This document shows, one piece after another, positions 34,426-42,970 of a stretch of DNA of 45,140 bases. The DNA comes from an uncultured Ruminococcus sp. (lineage in GTDB: Bacteria > Bacillota > Clostridia > RUG12999): positions 1 to 45,140 of the forward strand of contig CACZWD010000011.1 in NCBI GenBank assembly GCA_902784805.1, given 5' to 3'. The translations under genes were made by a program, and so were the position numbers. The notes under the pieces were generated by a model. The model was not told the DNA's origin and searched no databases. It saw nothing but the letters and a program-made list of their open reading frames with translations. The number at the start of each line of letters is the position of its first letter. Within the stretch, counting starts at the first letter, position 1.

Positions 34426-34545
34426 TCATCGCCTTTACTACCAAACGGATATCTTATTGCTCCGTTTATCCGTTTTACTTCCTCAACGCAGTCGGCATGA
34501 AAGTCATCAACATCTTCAGGCTCAATATTAAAACCTTTAACTATT
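34423..34545 (-). pseudogene. Minus-strand C-terminal gene fragment, unidentified
   Basis: A roughly 40-codon frame (VKGFNIEPEDVDDFHADC, then VKRINGAIRYPFGSK) with no start codon, ending at a stop that shares its bases (34423-34425) with the stop of the Ldh_2 remnant. Its open frame begins at the stop of the ADP-ribosylglycohydrolase gene. Acidic-basic periodicity suggests real protein, but I do not recognise the family. Confidence 0.35.
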
Positions 34546-36122
34546 CAGAGATTTTATATGCTTCATTGTAATTTTTACTCTGTCTGATATTTTAACAGTC
34601 CCAATTCCAAATATTGAGGTATGCAAGGTGTCGTTAATCGGTTTTTTCCAGTATTCGGGTATGCTGTGGGCACCGTTTGCCATTCCCAGAATTGAGCCTA
34701 CCGTTGCTCCGTTACAGTCTGTGTCAAATCCCGTTTCAACTGCCATACAGACAGACTTGCCGTAATCACCTTTGCCATAAAGCAGTGATGCCGTAACAAT
34801 CATCGCATTAGGAATTGTATGACACCAGCCGTGTGATGTATATTCATCATATTTCTGATGAATTTTATCAAAAATAGCTTTTTGCGATACTCCGGTTTGA
34901 AAACTATCGACAACCGTCATAATATCTTCATAAAGTCTTGATGTATATGGAATTTCGGAAAGGCCAATTAATATTATGTTTTTAATATTATTTGTTACTG
35001 CTGCCGCAGCAAGCATAGCAGCTATAAACATTTCTCCGTAGATTCCGTTTTTAGTATGAGAAATTGATGCGTCTCTCCACGCCATTTCAGCAGCAAGTCC
35101 GGGATTTCCGGGATTGATATATCCGAAATAATCACCCCTTATCTGTGCGCCGATCCATTCTCTGTATGGGTTTTTATACATCGCAGATTGCGGCGGTCTG
35201 TATCCTTTTACAAAATTACACCAGGCGACTCTTTCGGCTGTGAAGTATGCATCTTTACACTGATATTCAAGCCAGGCTTGCGAAACATCGTCCGGGGTGA
35301 AATTCCCGCCATATTTATCTATAATCAGCTGCGCCAGAACAACATAGTTTGTATCGTCATCAACGGGCATACCGTCAATCTCATCTGCATACATTCTTCC
35401 GGCAAAAGGGAAATTGTATTGTTTACATATTTCATTATTAATATCTGTTTTATAAATATATCTGTGCATAGGATAATTACCGGAGCTTTTCAAAAAAGGT
35501 ATAAGCTCGTTCGTCTTTATACCTTCAATTGTTTTTCCAAGCATGCATCCGCAAATTCTGCCTATCCATGCACCGTATATTTTGTCTTCTGACAGTTTTT
35601 CGTTTTCCTTATTTACAGAATAGTGCTTTTTTCTCAAACATTTAATTTTTTCAAGTTCTGAAGGCTCCTGATACTTATAGTTATCTTTTTGTTTCGCGTT
35701 TATAACAACCTCAAACAAAACATCTCCGATTTTGTTTTTGATTTCATTTTTGGCAGTCTCTCAGCGGCATCAAACACATCCTTATATACCTCAATATCCA
35801 GTCCTTCCTCAACAGATTGCTTGTACTCAATGTTCAGCGTTGAAGGGTAAAACTCCCAATCATGGATGCTTGCATATTGAGGCTTTATTATCTTATCATA
35901 TGACAATTCTTCAACAAGACGCTTACCTCTGCCCAAAATTAATGTATCAAGCGAAATATCAAAATACTTTGAAATTTCAATAATTTTTGATATATCCGGA
36001 ACAGACAAGCCACTTTCCCATTTTTGTACAGATTGACGGGAAACATTAAATTTAGAAGCAAAATCTTCCTGTGACATTTTAGCGGTTATTCTTAATTTGT
36101 AAATAGTGTTTTTTATTTCCAT
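34537..36122 (-). pseudogene. XRE-type HTH / ADP-ribosylglycohydrolase protein split by a one-base frameshift
   Basis: The first frame (36122-35700) encodes an XRE helix-turn-helix at residues 5-60 (MSQEDFASKFNVSRQSVQKWE) and a linker (KPQYASIHDWEFYPSTLN). The second frame (to 34537) encodes an ADP-ribosylglycohydrolase with KIYGAWIGRICGCMLGK, the metal-binding DGMPVDDDTNYVV, and GFDTDCNGATVGSILGMANG. The frames join at a run of five A on the minus strand (35747-35751). A sixth A would give continuous LPKNEIKNKIGDVLFEVV. So this is one gene with a slip at a homopolymer: a real mutation, phase variation, or sequencing error. The catalytic acidic residues are intact. Such enzymes remove ADP-ribose from proteins or small molecules. 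Confidence 0.8.
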
Positions 36123-36157
36123 GTTAAATAAGCCTCCTTTTTTTACTATTTTTATTA

Positions 36158-36207
36158 ATTATATATTAAAAACACAAATTATGCAACAAATTGTTCGTTG
36201 CATAATT
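36158..36207 (-). promoter_or_regulatory. Autoregulatory promoter/operator of the XRE-ADP-ribosylglycohydrolase gene
   Basis: On the minus strand the -10 TATAAT is at 36163-36158 and the weak -35 TTGCAT at 36186-36181. A perfect 11-base inverted repeat, AATTATGCAAC (36177-36187) and GTTGCATAATT (36197-36207) with a nine-base spacer, covers the -35, as expected for repression by the encoded XRE domain. Confidence 0.65.
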
Positions 36208-36415
36208 TGCAACCGACAGTTGCCAATAAAAACTCATAAAAAGTGAAGTTATAGACGATACAGCATACTATGGAATTTGAATATTTCAAGCTGATGCTCT
36301 TAATTGCATATTGCTCTTTTGCTTTTTTTAACAAAAGCAATACCACAGAAATCTGAATAAGTCAAGCAGAAAAATAAAAAAGTACATAATTTTCATAAAA
36401 ACTGGCTTCAAGATG
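36208..36415. other. Intergenic DNA without recognised feature
   Basis: AT-rich. A small hairpin (TTGCTTTT with AAAAGCAA near 36328-36350) is the only structure seen. No ORF with a ribosome site. Confidence 0.35.
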
Positions 36416-36541
36416 TTGACAAATGTGAAAAACAGATGTATAATTTATTATAGAAAAAAGCAGTCGGTTGAACGGTTCGCCAATATAATGAACTGAATGT
36501 TAGTCGCTACATTGATGGTGTAGGCGACTAACATGTTTTTA
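36416..36541 (+). ncRNA. Short promoter-terminator transcript 4
   Basis: Consensus TTGACA (36416-36421), 17 bases, TATAAT (36439-36444). The roughly 90-base transcript contains CAGTCGGTTGAACGG and ends at ATGTTAGTCGC (36497-36507) paired with GCGACTAACAT (36524-36534), then a T-run. No ORF with a ribosome site. Layout as for transcripts 1 and 3. Confidence 0.5.
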
Positions 36542-36868
36542 TGTGAAAAATAATCAAAAATTAATATTCTTAATATGTATTTTTCATAAGCAACACCCCT
36601 TTTTTCATTATTTAATAGGGTTTAGGGGCGAGCCGTTCACGGAATGTTCATTTCAAGACTGCCTGTTGGATAAATCCGACTTTTATATTATACCAAATAC
36701 ACCAAAAAATATATATTTTCAATACTTTTTTGACAATTTTTGAGAAACAAAATAAAAACTAAAATTATTAAAATCAGATGTTATAGTATCTAAAAGATAT
36801 TACAATATCATCAACAAATCATCAAAAGGCGTGAAAATGTAATTTTGATGTGACATAAGTGGTCAAAC
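36542..36868. other. Intergenic DNA without recognised feature
   Basis: AT-rich sequence with one moderately GC-rich patch (36625-36680) and no supportable gene, repeat or promoter pair. Confidence 0.35.
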
Positions 36869-36910
36869 GAGGAGAAAAGAATGAAAGATTTTCTTATACT
36901 GACAGGATTT
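36869..36910 (+). pseudogene. Start of a gene interrupted by the tRNA-Trp-derived repeat
   Basis: GAGGAG (36869-36874) lies six bases before ATG 36881. The frame reads MKDFLILTGF and then runs directly into the tRNA-Trp fragment, where coding continues only by chance until a stop near 37005. It looks like the first ten codons of a real gene cut by an insertion or recombination event. Confidence 0.4.
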
Positions 36911-37015
36911 CCAAAACCGCGTGCCGTGAGTTTAAATCTTACTACCTCTGCCAGACAAATTCCCGTAAAAATGGGAATTTGTCATCTAAATCCGCTTCGA
37001 GGGTGAAATCACTTT
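36910..37015 (+). repeat. Duplicated tRNA-Trp 3' end with downstream repeat (possible attachment-site scar)
   Basis: 36910-36953 matches the last 44 bases of tRNA-Trp (32077-32120) at 41 positions. 36954-36983 matches the adjoining hairpin at 27 of 30. A shorter version of the palindromic repeat follows. All six differences in these 74 bases are transitions. There is no integrase gene in the 4.8 kb between the copies. Confidence 0.75.
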
Positions 37016-37124
37016 GCGGTGAAAACCGAACCAATTATCCTATATCATATTCAGAAGATACTGAACAAAAGAAGACTTTTATTAATTCAATATATCATGG
37101 GCTATGACACAAAGGAGGATTTTT

Positions 37125-38669
37125 ATGGAAGCGTATGCTTATTATGAATATTATAATTTTAACGGCGCGAACTTTTTCACTATAATTCTCAAACCGAACA
37201 GGATTGGAAAATTTCCCGTTGTGGTTACACGTTCGCCGTATGTGAGCGGAGCTGAGGAAAAATCCGAAGAAGAGTTGGTCGATCAATTTAAAAATGGGAA
37301 TATTCCATGGGTGGAAAATAACTATGTTCTCATATTTCAGCATTGCAGAGGGCGAGGAAAGAGTTCGGGAGAATTTGTTCCATATATTTACGAACGCGAG
37401 GACGGTCTTTCACTGAGGGATTGGATACGAAAACAAAACTTTTATAACGGACAGATATTTTTGCTTGGCGGAAGTTATACGGCCTCGCTTCATTACAGCA
37501 CGGCACCTTTTGAAGAAGATATAAAAGGTGCGGTTTTTCGTGTTCAGGATAGCGAGCGATATCGTTTATGGTATCGTAACGGAAATATGCGAAGAGGGCA
37601 TGCAAATTGGTATTTTAACCTTTACAAGGACAAATCGGATTTTAAAAAGGTTCATGACATGGAATCGTTTTCCGAATTACCCATAAAAAATTTGTCCGAA
37701 AGAGTTTTGGGAGAGCGGGCTGAAGATTTTGAACAAATGCTTTCAGCGCCTGGTTTTGACCATCCTTTCTGGAAGACGCGTTTTGGAGGAAATGAGGCGC
37801 GAAACGCCGTGTCAGCGGCAAATATTCCAATTTTGCTGACTACGGGATATAACGATTTTTATGTGGGAGGCATATTTAAAATGTGGAACGAAATGGAACA
37901 GGAAACAAAGGAAAAATGTGCTTTGATCGTTTCACCGTATAACCATGGAGATTCCTATGATGCTGAAAACGGTATTGGTTTTCCAAGCGGCTCCATCGCA
38001 GAGCAATTCGGAAAGAATTATCTTATAAAATGGTTTAATGCAATAATTAAAAATGAAAAGCCGTTTGTAAAAACAGGCAAGATCACATATTACCGAACTT
38101 TTGAAAATACATGGGAAACAGATTTTTATTCCGTAAAAACAGAGGAAATCGTTGTGCCCTTGATCGGTGGAGAGAAAACCTTGGTTTATAATCCTGAAGA
38201 TCCGCCTGAATTTCATCCTGAAGGTGTTTGGATGGATGCTCCGGGTAAACGAGAGGATGTCATAACTATATACACCAACCCCGCGGAAAAAGATGTTTTT
38301 GTAAAAGGGCAGATCAAGGCAAAACTTACTGTTCAATCCGATTGTGACGATACGTCATTTTATATTATGATAGGCATACATACCGAAAAGGGGGATTATG
38401 CTTTAAGACATGATATTACTTCGTTGTTGTACCAAAAAGGACGCTATGAAAAAAACGAAAAAGTTGTTTTGAATTTTGTGTTTGATGCGTATGCTTTTGC
38501 CATGAAAAAAGGACAATGTTTAAGAATAGATATTGCTCCCACCGATAAAAATACGTATATATGCCATAGGAATCAAAAAGGCGATTACAGCTTAATCGAA
38601 AGCTATAAAACAGCGACCAATAAAGTGTTTTTAGACGAATCTGTTTTGATTTTAACAATCGAAAAATAG
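37125..38669 (+). CDS. CocE/NonD-family (S15) serine hydrolase
   Basis: A 514-residue alpha/beta hydrolase of the X-Pro dipeptidyl-peptidase/CocE family. The N-terminal hydrolase domain has the nucleophile Ser117 in LLGGSYTASLHY, the Asp in TTGYNDFYVGG, and the His in VSPYNHGDSY. The C-terminal beta-sandwich (VFVKGQIKAKLTVQSDCDDTS to the end) is the usual S15 C-domain. ATG 37125 is chosen because AAAGGAGG (37111-37118) is seven bases upstream. There is no signal peptide, so it is cytosolic. Substrates of the family range from X-Pro peptides to esters. In a plant-polysaccharide setting an acyl esterase role is possible but unproven. Confidence 0.85.
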   Translation: MEAYAYYEYYNFNGANFFTIILKPNRIGKFPVVVTRSPYVSGAEEKSEEELVDQFKNGNIPWVENNYVLIFQHCRGRGKSSGEFVPYIYEREDGLSLRDWIRKQNFYNGQIFLLGGSYTASLHYSTAPFEEDIKGAVFRVQDSERYRLWYRNGNMRRGHANWYFNLYKDKSDFKKVHDMESFSELPIKNLSERVLGERAEDFEQMLSAPGFDHPFWKTRFGGNEARNAVSAANIPILLTTGYNDFYVGGIFKMWNEMEQETKEKCALIVSPYNHGDSYDAENGIGFPSGSIAEQFGKNYLIKWFNAIIKNEKPFVKTGKITYYRTFENTWETDFYSVKTEEIVVPLIGGEKTLVYNPEDPPEFHPEGVWMDAPGKREDVITIYTNPAEKDVFVKGQIKAKLTVQSDCDDTSFYIMIGIHTEKGDYALRHDITSLLYQKGRYEKNEKVVLNFVFDAYAFAMKKGQCLRIDIAPTDKNTYICHRNQKGDYSLIESYKTATNKVFLDESVLILTIEK

Positions 38670-38759
38670 TTTTTGATTGACATGATGGGTTTACGAGGCG
38701 TTTTTGGTTCAATGCCGTTTTTGCAATTGTTTTTAGTATCTAAAGCACTTGGTTTTTTC

Positions 38760-38804
38760 ACAAAAGCGGTCAATTTAGATTTAATCTAAATTGACCGCTT
38801 TTGT
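38760..38804. terminator. Long palindromic, probably bidirectional terminator
   Basis: ACAAAAGCGGTCAATTTAG... (38760-38781) is perfectly repeated in inverse at 38783-38804, giving a 22-base stem with T-rich sequence on both sides. It lies about 90 bases past the hydrolase gene. Confidence 0.7.
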
Positions 38805-39159
38805 TGTATGCCCCCTGAGTAAGGATTGGTTTTTTTGTATAGTATAATTATAGTTGATGATGAAACTGCTGCTTATGAATTATAAAGAAAAAGTAAAAAA
38901 CGTGTTCCGTACCGCTGCTTGTCGCATTTTCAAAACGCCGTGCCGTATAACGGATTAGAGACCAAAATGGCATAGAAAAATTGTCACCTAAAATGTACAA
39001 AATCATCGTATTGAAAACAGAACATGATAATGATAAAATACATATAGATAGAAATATACTTACGATGTTGAAAAAGTGTATTCTGTGTCTCTGTTTCATA
39101 CACGAAAAACGGACTGAGCATACTGTTTTTTAAAAAAATATTAAGGATAGTGACGGACT
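38805..39159. other. Intergenic region with a response-regulator start remnant
   Basis: Mostly non-coding. At 38835-38885 a frame reads YSIIIVDDETAAYEL-stop, resembling the first residues of a YesN-type response regulator including the acidic pair, but it stops at once. A TAAAAT-like box near 39036 could be part of the promoter of the GH78 gene. Confidence 0.35.
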
Positions 39160-40839
39160 ATGATAAAAGATATGAAATTCAGTAAGGGAAAAAATGAGAT
39201 TTCCGTTAAATATATATTGCCCGTAAGAATAATAGGCTGTGATAACGCTGAAAACGCGGAGGTGCTTTTAAAAGACCTTCCTTCACAGGCAATTCGCGGC
39301 GGTGAGCCGGAGTGCGCCGTTTTACATAGGGGCGGATATATGCTTTTTGATTTCGGCACGGAGCTTGCCGGCGGTATAACCGTTACGGTGCGTTATCTTA
39401 AAGAGGACGAAAAAGAGGAAAGGAAAAATCCGAACCCTTCACTCAGAGCGGTATTCGGGGAAAGCGTCTCGGAAGCAATGAGCGCGCGCGGTGAAAAGAA
39501 TTTTGTAAATGACCACAGTATGCGTGATATCACAAGAGAATACGGATTTATGTCAACATTTAGGATAGGACAGACGGGATTCAGGTTTGTCAGACTCGAA
39601 TCGTGTGACGCCGATATTGAAATACTTGCCGTAAAGGGCGCGTTTGAATATCGTGATATACCGTACATAGGTGAATTTTCCTGTAATGACAAAAGACTTG
39701 AAGAAATCTGGAATGTGGGCGCTTATACGGTTCATCTGAATATGCAGGATTATTTATGGGACGGCATTAAAAGGGACAGAATGGTTTGGATTGGTGACAC
39801 ACATCCCGAAATGCTTACAATATGCAGTGTTTTCGGCAGTAATGAATGTGTTACAAAAAGCATGGATCACACAAGAGATATAACGCCTTATACAGAGTGG
39901 ATGAACGGGCATTTAAGTTACAGTATGTGGTGGGTTGTACTTCAGCGTGACTGGTATTTTCAGAGTGGAGACAAGACATATCTTGAAGAAAACAAAGAAT
40001 ATCTCTTTAACTTGCTTGAAAGAACGATTTTATTAATAGATGAAAGCGGCAGCTTTACATATGACGGTCATATGTTTGTGGATTGGAGTTCAAACGACAC
40101 TTCTTATGCAAAATCAGGGGTAATAGCGACCGTTGCGCTTGCGCTTAAAAACGGCGCCGAGCTTGCGCGTATTTTGAGTAATGACTTGCTTGCGGAAAAG
40201 TGTATAAAGGTTTATAACAGAATAGACAGAAGCGAATTAAAATATGACGGAAACAAGCAGGTAGCGGCGCTTGTTGCTATTTCCGGTCTTGAACCGGCTG
40301 AAAAAATTAATAAAAATATTCTGTCAAAAGATCCGCTTGGAGGACTTTCAACATTTTTGGGCGGCTATGTTTTGCAGGCAAGAGCGGAAGCAGGAGATAT
40401 GGAAGGCGCGCTTGAAATAATACGTAAATATTGGGGTGCGATGCTTGATTTTGGCGCGACAACGTTCTGGGAGGATTTTGATTTGTCTTGGACGGAGAAC
40501 GCCGCGCCGATAGATGAACCTGTACCGGAAGGCAAAAAGGATATTCACGGCGATTGCGGAAAATTTTGTTATAAACAATTCCGTCACAGCCTTTGCCACG
40601 GCTGGGCAAGCGGTCCTACGTGGTTTTTGTCAAGATACGCGCTTGGTGTAAGGATATTAAAGCCGGGCTGCAAAAAGCTGCTTATAAAACCATATCTTGC
40701 AAATCTTAGCCACGTAAAGGGGAAATATCCCACACCGTACGGCATAGTTACAGTGGAGCACACAAGGGATGCCTTTGGGAACATAAAAACCTCAGTTGAC
40801 GCTCCGAAGGAAATAGAAATAGAAATTTTTAACAGTTGA
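39160..40839 (+). CDS. Alpha-L-rhamnosidase-like glycoside hydrolase (GH78)
   Basis: A 559-residue protein. Residues 1-170 are beta-sandwich (LFDFGTELAGGITVTVRYL). Residues 180-470 are the (alpha/alpha)6 barrel of GH78, with LWDGIKRDRMVWIGDTHPE standing where typical members have D-x-P-Q-R-E-R-x-G-W-x-G-D, and HSLCHGWASGPTWFLSRYALG near the end. The catalytic Glu position of that motif is Asp here. It is shorter than many GH78 enzymes and lacks a signal peptide, so it probably cleaves rhamnose from imported oligosaccharides. AAGGATAG precedes ATG 39160. Nearby GH4 and AraC genes fit pectin or rhamnogalacturonan use. Confidence 0.82.
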   Translation: MIKDMKFSKGKNEISVKYILPVRIIGCDNAENAEVLLKDLPSQAIRGGEPECAVLHRGGYMLFDFGTELAGGITVTVRYLKEDEKEERKNPNPSLRAVFGESVSEAMSARGEKNFVNDHSMRDITREYGFMSTFRIGQTGFRFVRLESCDADIEILAVKGAFEYRDIPYIGEFSCNDKRLEEIWNVGAYTVHLNMQDYLWDGIKRDRMVWIGDTHPEMLTICSVFGSNECVTKSMDHTRDITPYTEWMNGHLSYSMWWVVLQRDWYFQSGDKTYLEENKEYLFNLLERTILLIDESGSFTYDGHMFVDWSSNDTSYAKSGVIATVALALKNGAELARILSNDLLAEKCIKVYNRIDRSELKYDGNKQVAALVAISGLEPAEKINKNILSKDPLGGLSTFLGGYVLQARAEAGDMEGALEIIRKYWGAMLDFGATTFWEDFDLSWTENAAPIDEPVPEGKKDIHGDCGKFCYKQFRHSLCHGWASGPTWFLSRYALGVRILKPGCKKLLIKPYLANLSHVKGKYPTPYGIVTVEHTRDAFGNIKTSVDAPKEIEIEIFNS

Positions 40840-41137
40840 TTGCAATATTGTTTAAAATAGTCACCATATTAAATAAGGGCTTTCCATTTGATTTATGCTA
40901 AATGTACAAAAATATATTTTTTAAAAAGGTTAATTTTATCTACTAAACAGATAAAGATTGTAACCTTGTAATTTTGTTTTATTAATGTTATAATATTAAT
41001 ATAAGAAATTATTATGGCTTTTTATGCAAAATTCATAAAAAAGGATTATGATTTTAACGCAAGTTAAAATATAAAAAGGAGTGTAAGCTTTACATTTCCG
41101 AAAAAAATTTAAAAATTTTTATCAGGAGGGAATTAAT
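40840..41137. other. Intergenic region with promoter for the truncated binding-protein gene
   Basis: TTGTAA (40966-40971), a 17-base spacer and TATAAT (40989-40994) form a plausible plus-strand promoter. AGGAGGG (41124-41130) is the ribosome site of the small ORF at 41138. The remainder is AT-rich without other recognisable features. Confidence 0.55.
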
Positions 41138-41221
41138 ATGAAATCAAGGAAAATCATTAGTTTGGCAGTTATGACAGCTATGGCTATGACGCTTGCCTTC
41201 AGCGTAATGTGCCGGGAATGA
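41138..41221 (+). pseudogene. Signal-peptide remnant, probably of a solute-binding protein
   Basis: A 27-codon ORF with an excellent ribosome site encodes MKSRKIISLAVMTAMAMTLA and FSVM, a classical export signal, then stops. This leader is typical of ABC sugar-binding lipoproteins, which would fit the sugar-use genes around it. The rest of the gene is missing: at about 41206 the sequence switches to the out-of-frame Fe-S protein fragment. The strong promoter, UTR and ribosome site therefore no longer drive a full gene. Confidence 0.6.
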
Positions 41222-41811
41222 GAATTAAAGGCGACAAAACGACAAATCCTGAAGTTAAAAGCACATATGAGCTTAAATTCGCAAGTCCTGTTGCGGAAGG
41301 CAAGCCTGCCCCCGAAGTCATTATAGATTTCGGACAGGCGGCAAAAATTTGCGGGCTCGGTACAGCGGGACTTCATGGTAAAATAATTACACCGGATTTC
41401 GGTACATTTTTAAGATTTGTTTTTATTATTACAGACGCGCCTCTTGAATGTGATAAGCCTTTTGAGGGCGAAATGTGTGATGGCTGTGGTGAGTGTATAA
41501 AAGCTTGTCCGGGTAACGCGATAAGCAAAGATGGTACGGATTCGTGGCAATGTTCTGTATATTATCGTGGCGCGCATAAATCAAACCCATTTATGAAAGA
41601 TGATTTTTTGAAAGACAACCCCGAACATGAGGCAATATTAAACGGCGAGAAGCGCTTTGACAGCGAAAGCGCAAAAGAAATATACCCGTCGCTTCGTTTT
41701 CTTCCCGAAACGCATTTTGGATATGTGCCGTGCCTTTGCGGAAAAAAATGTGAGATTGTGTGTACAAAGCATATAATGCAGAAATACAGCCGTAAGGGGG
41801 AAAAACAATGA
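41209..41811 (+). pseudogene. Iron-sulfur protein lacking its N-terminal third (paralogue of the next gene)
   Basis: The frame encodes about 200 residues homologous to residues 98 onward of the protein at 41808: TTNPEV aligned with STNPEV, AAKICGLGTAGLHGKIITPDFGTFLR with AAVICGIGEKGFGGRILNKEYGPFLR, and the cluster motif CDGCGECIKACPGNAIS. A second Cys set follows (CLCGKKCEIVC). About 100 N-terminal residues are missing, replaced by the out-of-frame signal-peptide remnant, so this is a deletion product. A GTG at 41209 could start translation, but no ribosome site of its own is seen. Its stop overlaps the start of the intact paralogue by four bases. Confidence 0.75.
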
Positions 41812-42794
41812 AAAATCAAATTACCGAATGCGCCAAAAAATATGATGCCGATATTGTTACCTTTACATCATCAAAGGATTTTCCGGAAGATGACGCTATA
41901 TTTAAAATATTTCCCGAAGTAAAAACAGTTATCGGACTTGGTTTTCGTGTGCTTAGGGGAATGTACCGCGGCGTGGAGGAAGGAACGGTTTATTATCAAT
42001 ATACGACAATGGGTGTTGAAAATTTAGAGGAAACCGTTATGCCTTACGCAATGCTTCATGTCGCGAATCTTCTTGAACGGGAGGGCTTTACGGCGCTTCC
42101 TCAAAGAAGGCATCAGACAATTATGAAAGAGGAGGACAGCACAAATCCGGAAGTCGATTATACGGATATTTTCAGAGGAATAACGGCTGAGAATCAGATG
42201 AATTTTGAAAATGCCGCCGTAATTTGCGGTATAGGCGAAAAAGGTTTCGGAGGAAGAATATTAAATAAAGAATACGGTCCTTTTTTAAGATATTGTTTTG
42301 TGCTTACCGATGCCGAAATTGAGCCAACCGAAAAAATAACATACAACCTTTGCGATAATTGCGGAGAGTGTCAAAAAGCTTGTCCGGGTAAAGCAATAAG
42401 TGAAGATGGCGTCACGGACCCGTGGATATGTGCGGTGTATTATAACGGCGCTAACGGAAAGAAAAACCCGTTTATGCCGCCCGACGCTTTCGCGCATTTT
42501 GAGAATAAAATGGATATTATAAACGGCGACGCTGTTTTTGACAGCGAAGAAGCCAGGAAAATTCTTGACAATATCTATTTTTATCCTCCCGCAAAGCATT
42601 TTTACCGTACTTCAATATGCGGCAGAGCGTGCGACAGAGCTTGTTATATTCATCTTGAAGAAAAAGGGCTTCTTTCAAAAAAATTCAAAAAGAAATTCCG
42701 TAACGGAGATGATTGGGAGCTTAGCACAAAGCAGTATATAACGGGCAAGAGAGAAAAACCGTGGATATTTACGGAACAAGAAAAAAATAAGTAA
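41808..42794 (+). CDS. QueG/reductive-dehalogenase-like two-[4Fe-4S] protein
   Basis: A 328-residue protein with a ferredoxin-type cluster motif C-x2-C-x2-C-x3-CP (CDNCGECQKACPGKAIS) and a later Cys group (CGRACDRACYIHL) that could complete a second cluster. The fold and ordering resemble epoxyqueuosine reductase QueG and reductive-dehalogenase relatives. The N-terminal region (VKTVIGLGFRVLRGMY, YAMLHVANLLEREGFTALP) corresponds to their substrate/cobalamin domain. The sequence does not show which reaction it performs. It overlaps a truncated tandem paralogue by four bases and ends at a terminator. Confidence 0.7.
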   Translation: MKNQITECAKKYDADIVTFTSSKDFPEDDAIFKIFPEVKTVIGLGFRVLRGMYRGVEEGTVYYQYTTMGVENLEETVMPYAMLHVANLLEREGFTALPQRRHQTIMKEEDSTNPEVDYTDIFRGITAENQMNFENAAVICGIGEKGFGGRILNKEYGPFLRYCFVLTDAEIEPTEKITYNLCDNCGECQKACPGKAISEDGVTDPWICAVYYNGANGKKNPFMPPDAFAHFENKMDIINGDAVFDSEEARKILDNIYFYPPAKHFYRTSICGRACDRACYIHLEEKGLLSKKFKKKFRNGDDWELSTKQYITGKREKPWIFTEQEKNK

Positions 42795-42820
42795 TAATTG
42801 CGGTAATATTTGTTGGATTT

Positions 42821-42860
42821 TTAGGCTGTGGAAATAAAATCATTTTCATAGCCTATTTTT
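42821..42860 (+). terminator. Intrinsic terminator after the Fe-S protein gene
   Basis: TAGGCTGTGGAAAT (42821-42834) pairs with ATTTTCATAGCCTA (42841-42854), allowing G-U, followed by six T (42855-42860). Confidence 0.85.
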
Positions 42861-42909
42861 TAAAAAGTAAAAATATTTGCATTTTAATCAAAAATAATAA
42901 ATAAAGTTC

Positions 42910-42938
42910 TTGATTTTACAGTAAAAATAATGTATAAT
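42910..42938 (+). promoter_or_regulatory. Promoter of the AraC-GH4 operon
   Basis: TTGATT (42910-42915), a 17-base spacer, TATAAT (42933-42938), about 30 bases before ATG 42971. AGAAAGGCG is the ribosome site. Confidence 0.75.
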
Positions 42939-42970
42939 TTTTATATACAAACAGAAAGGCGCAAATAAAA

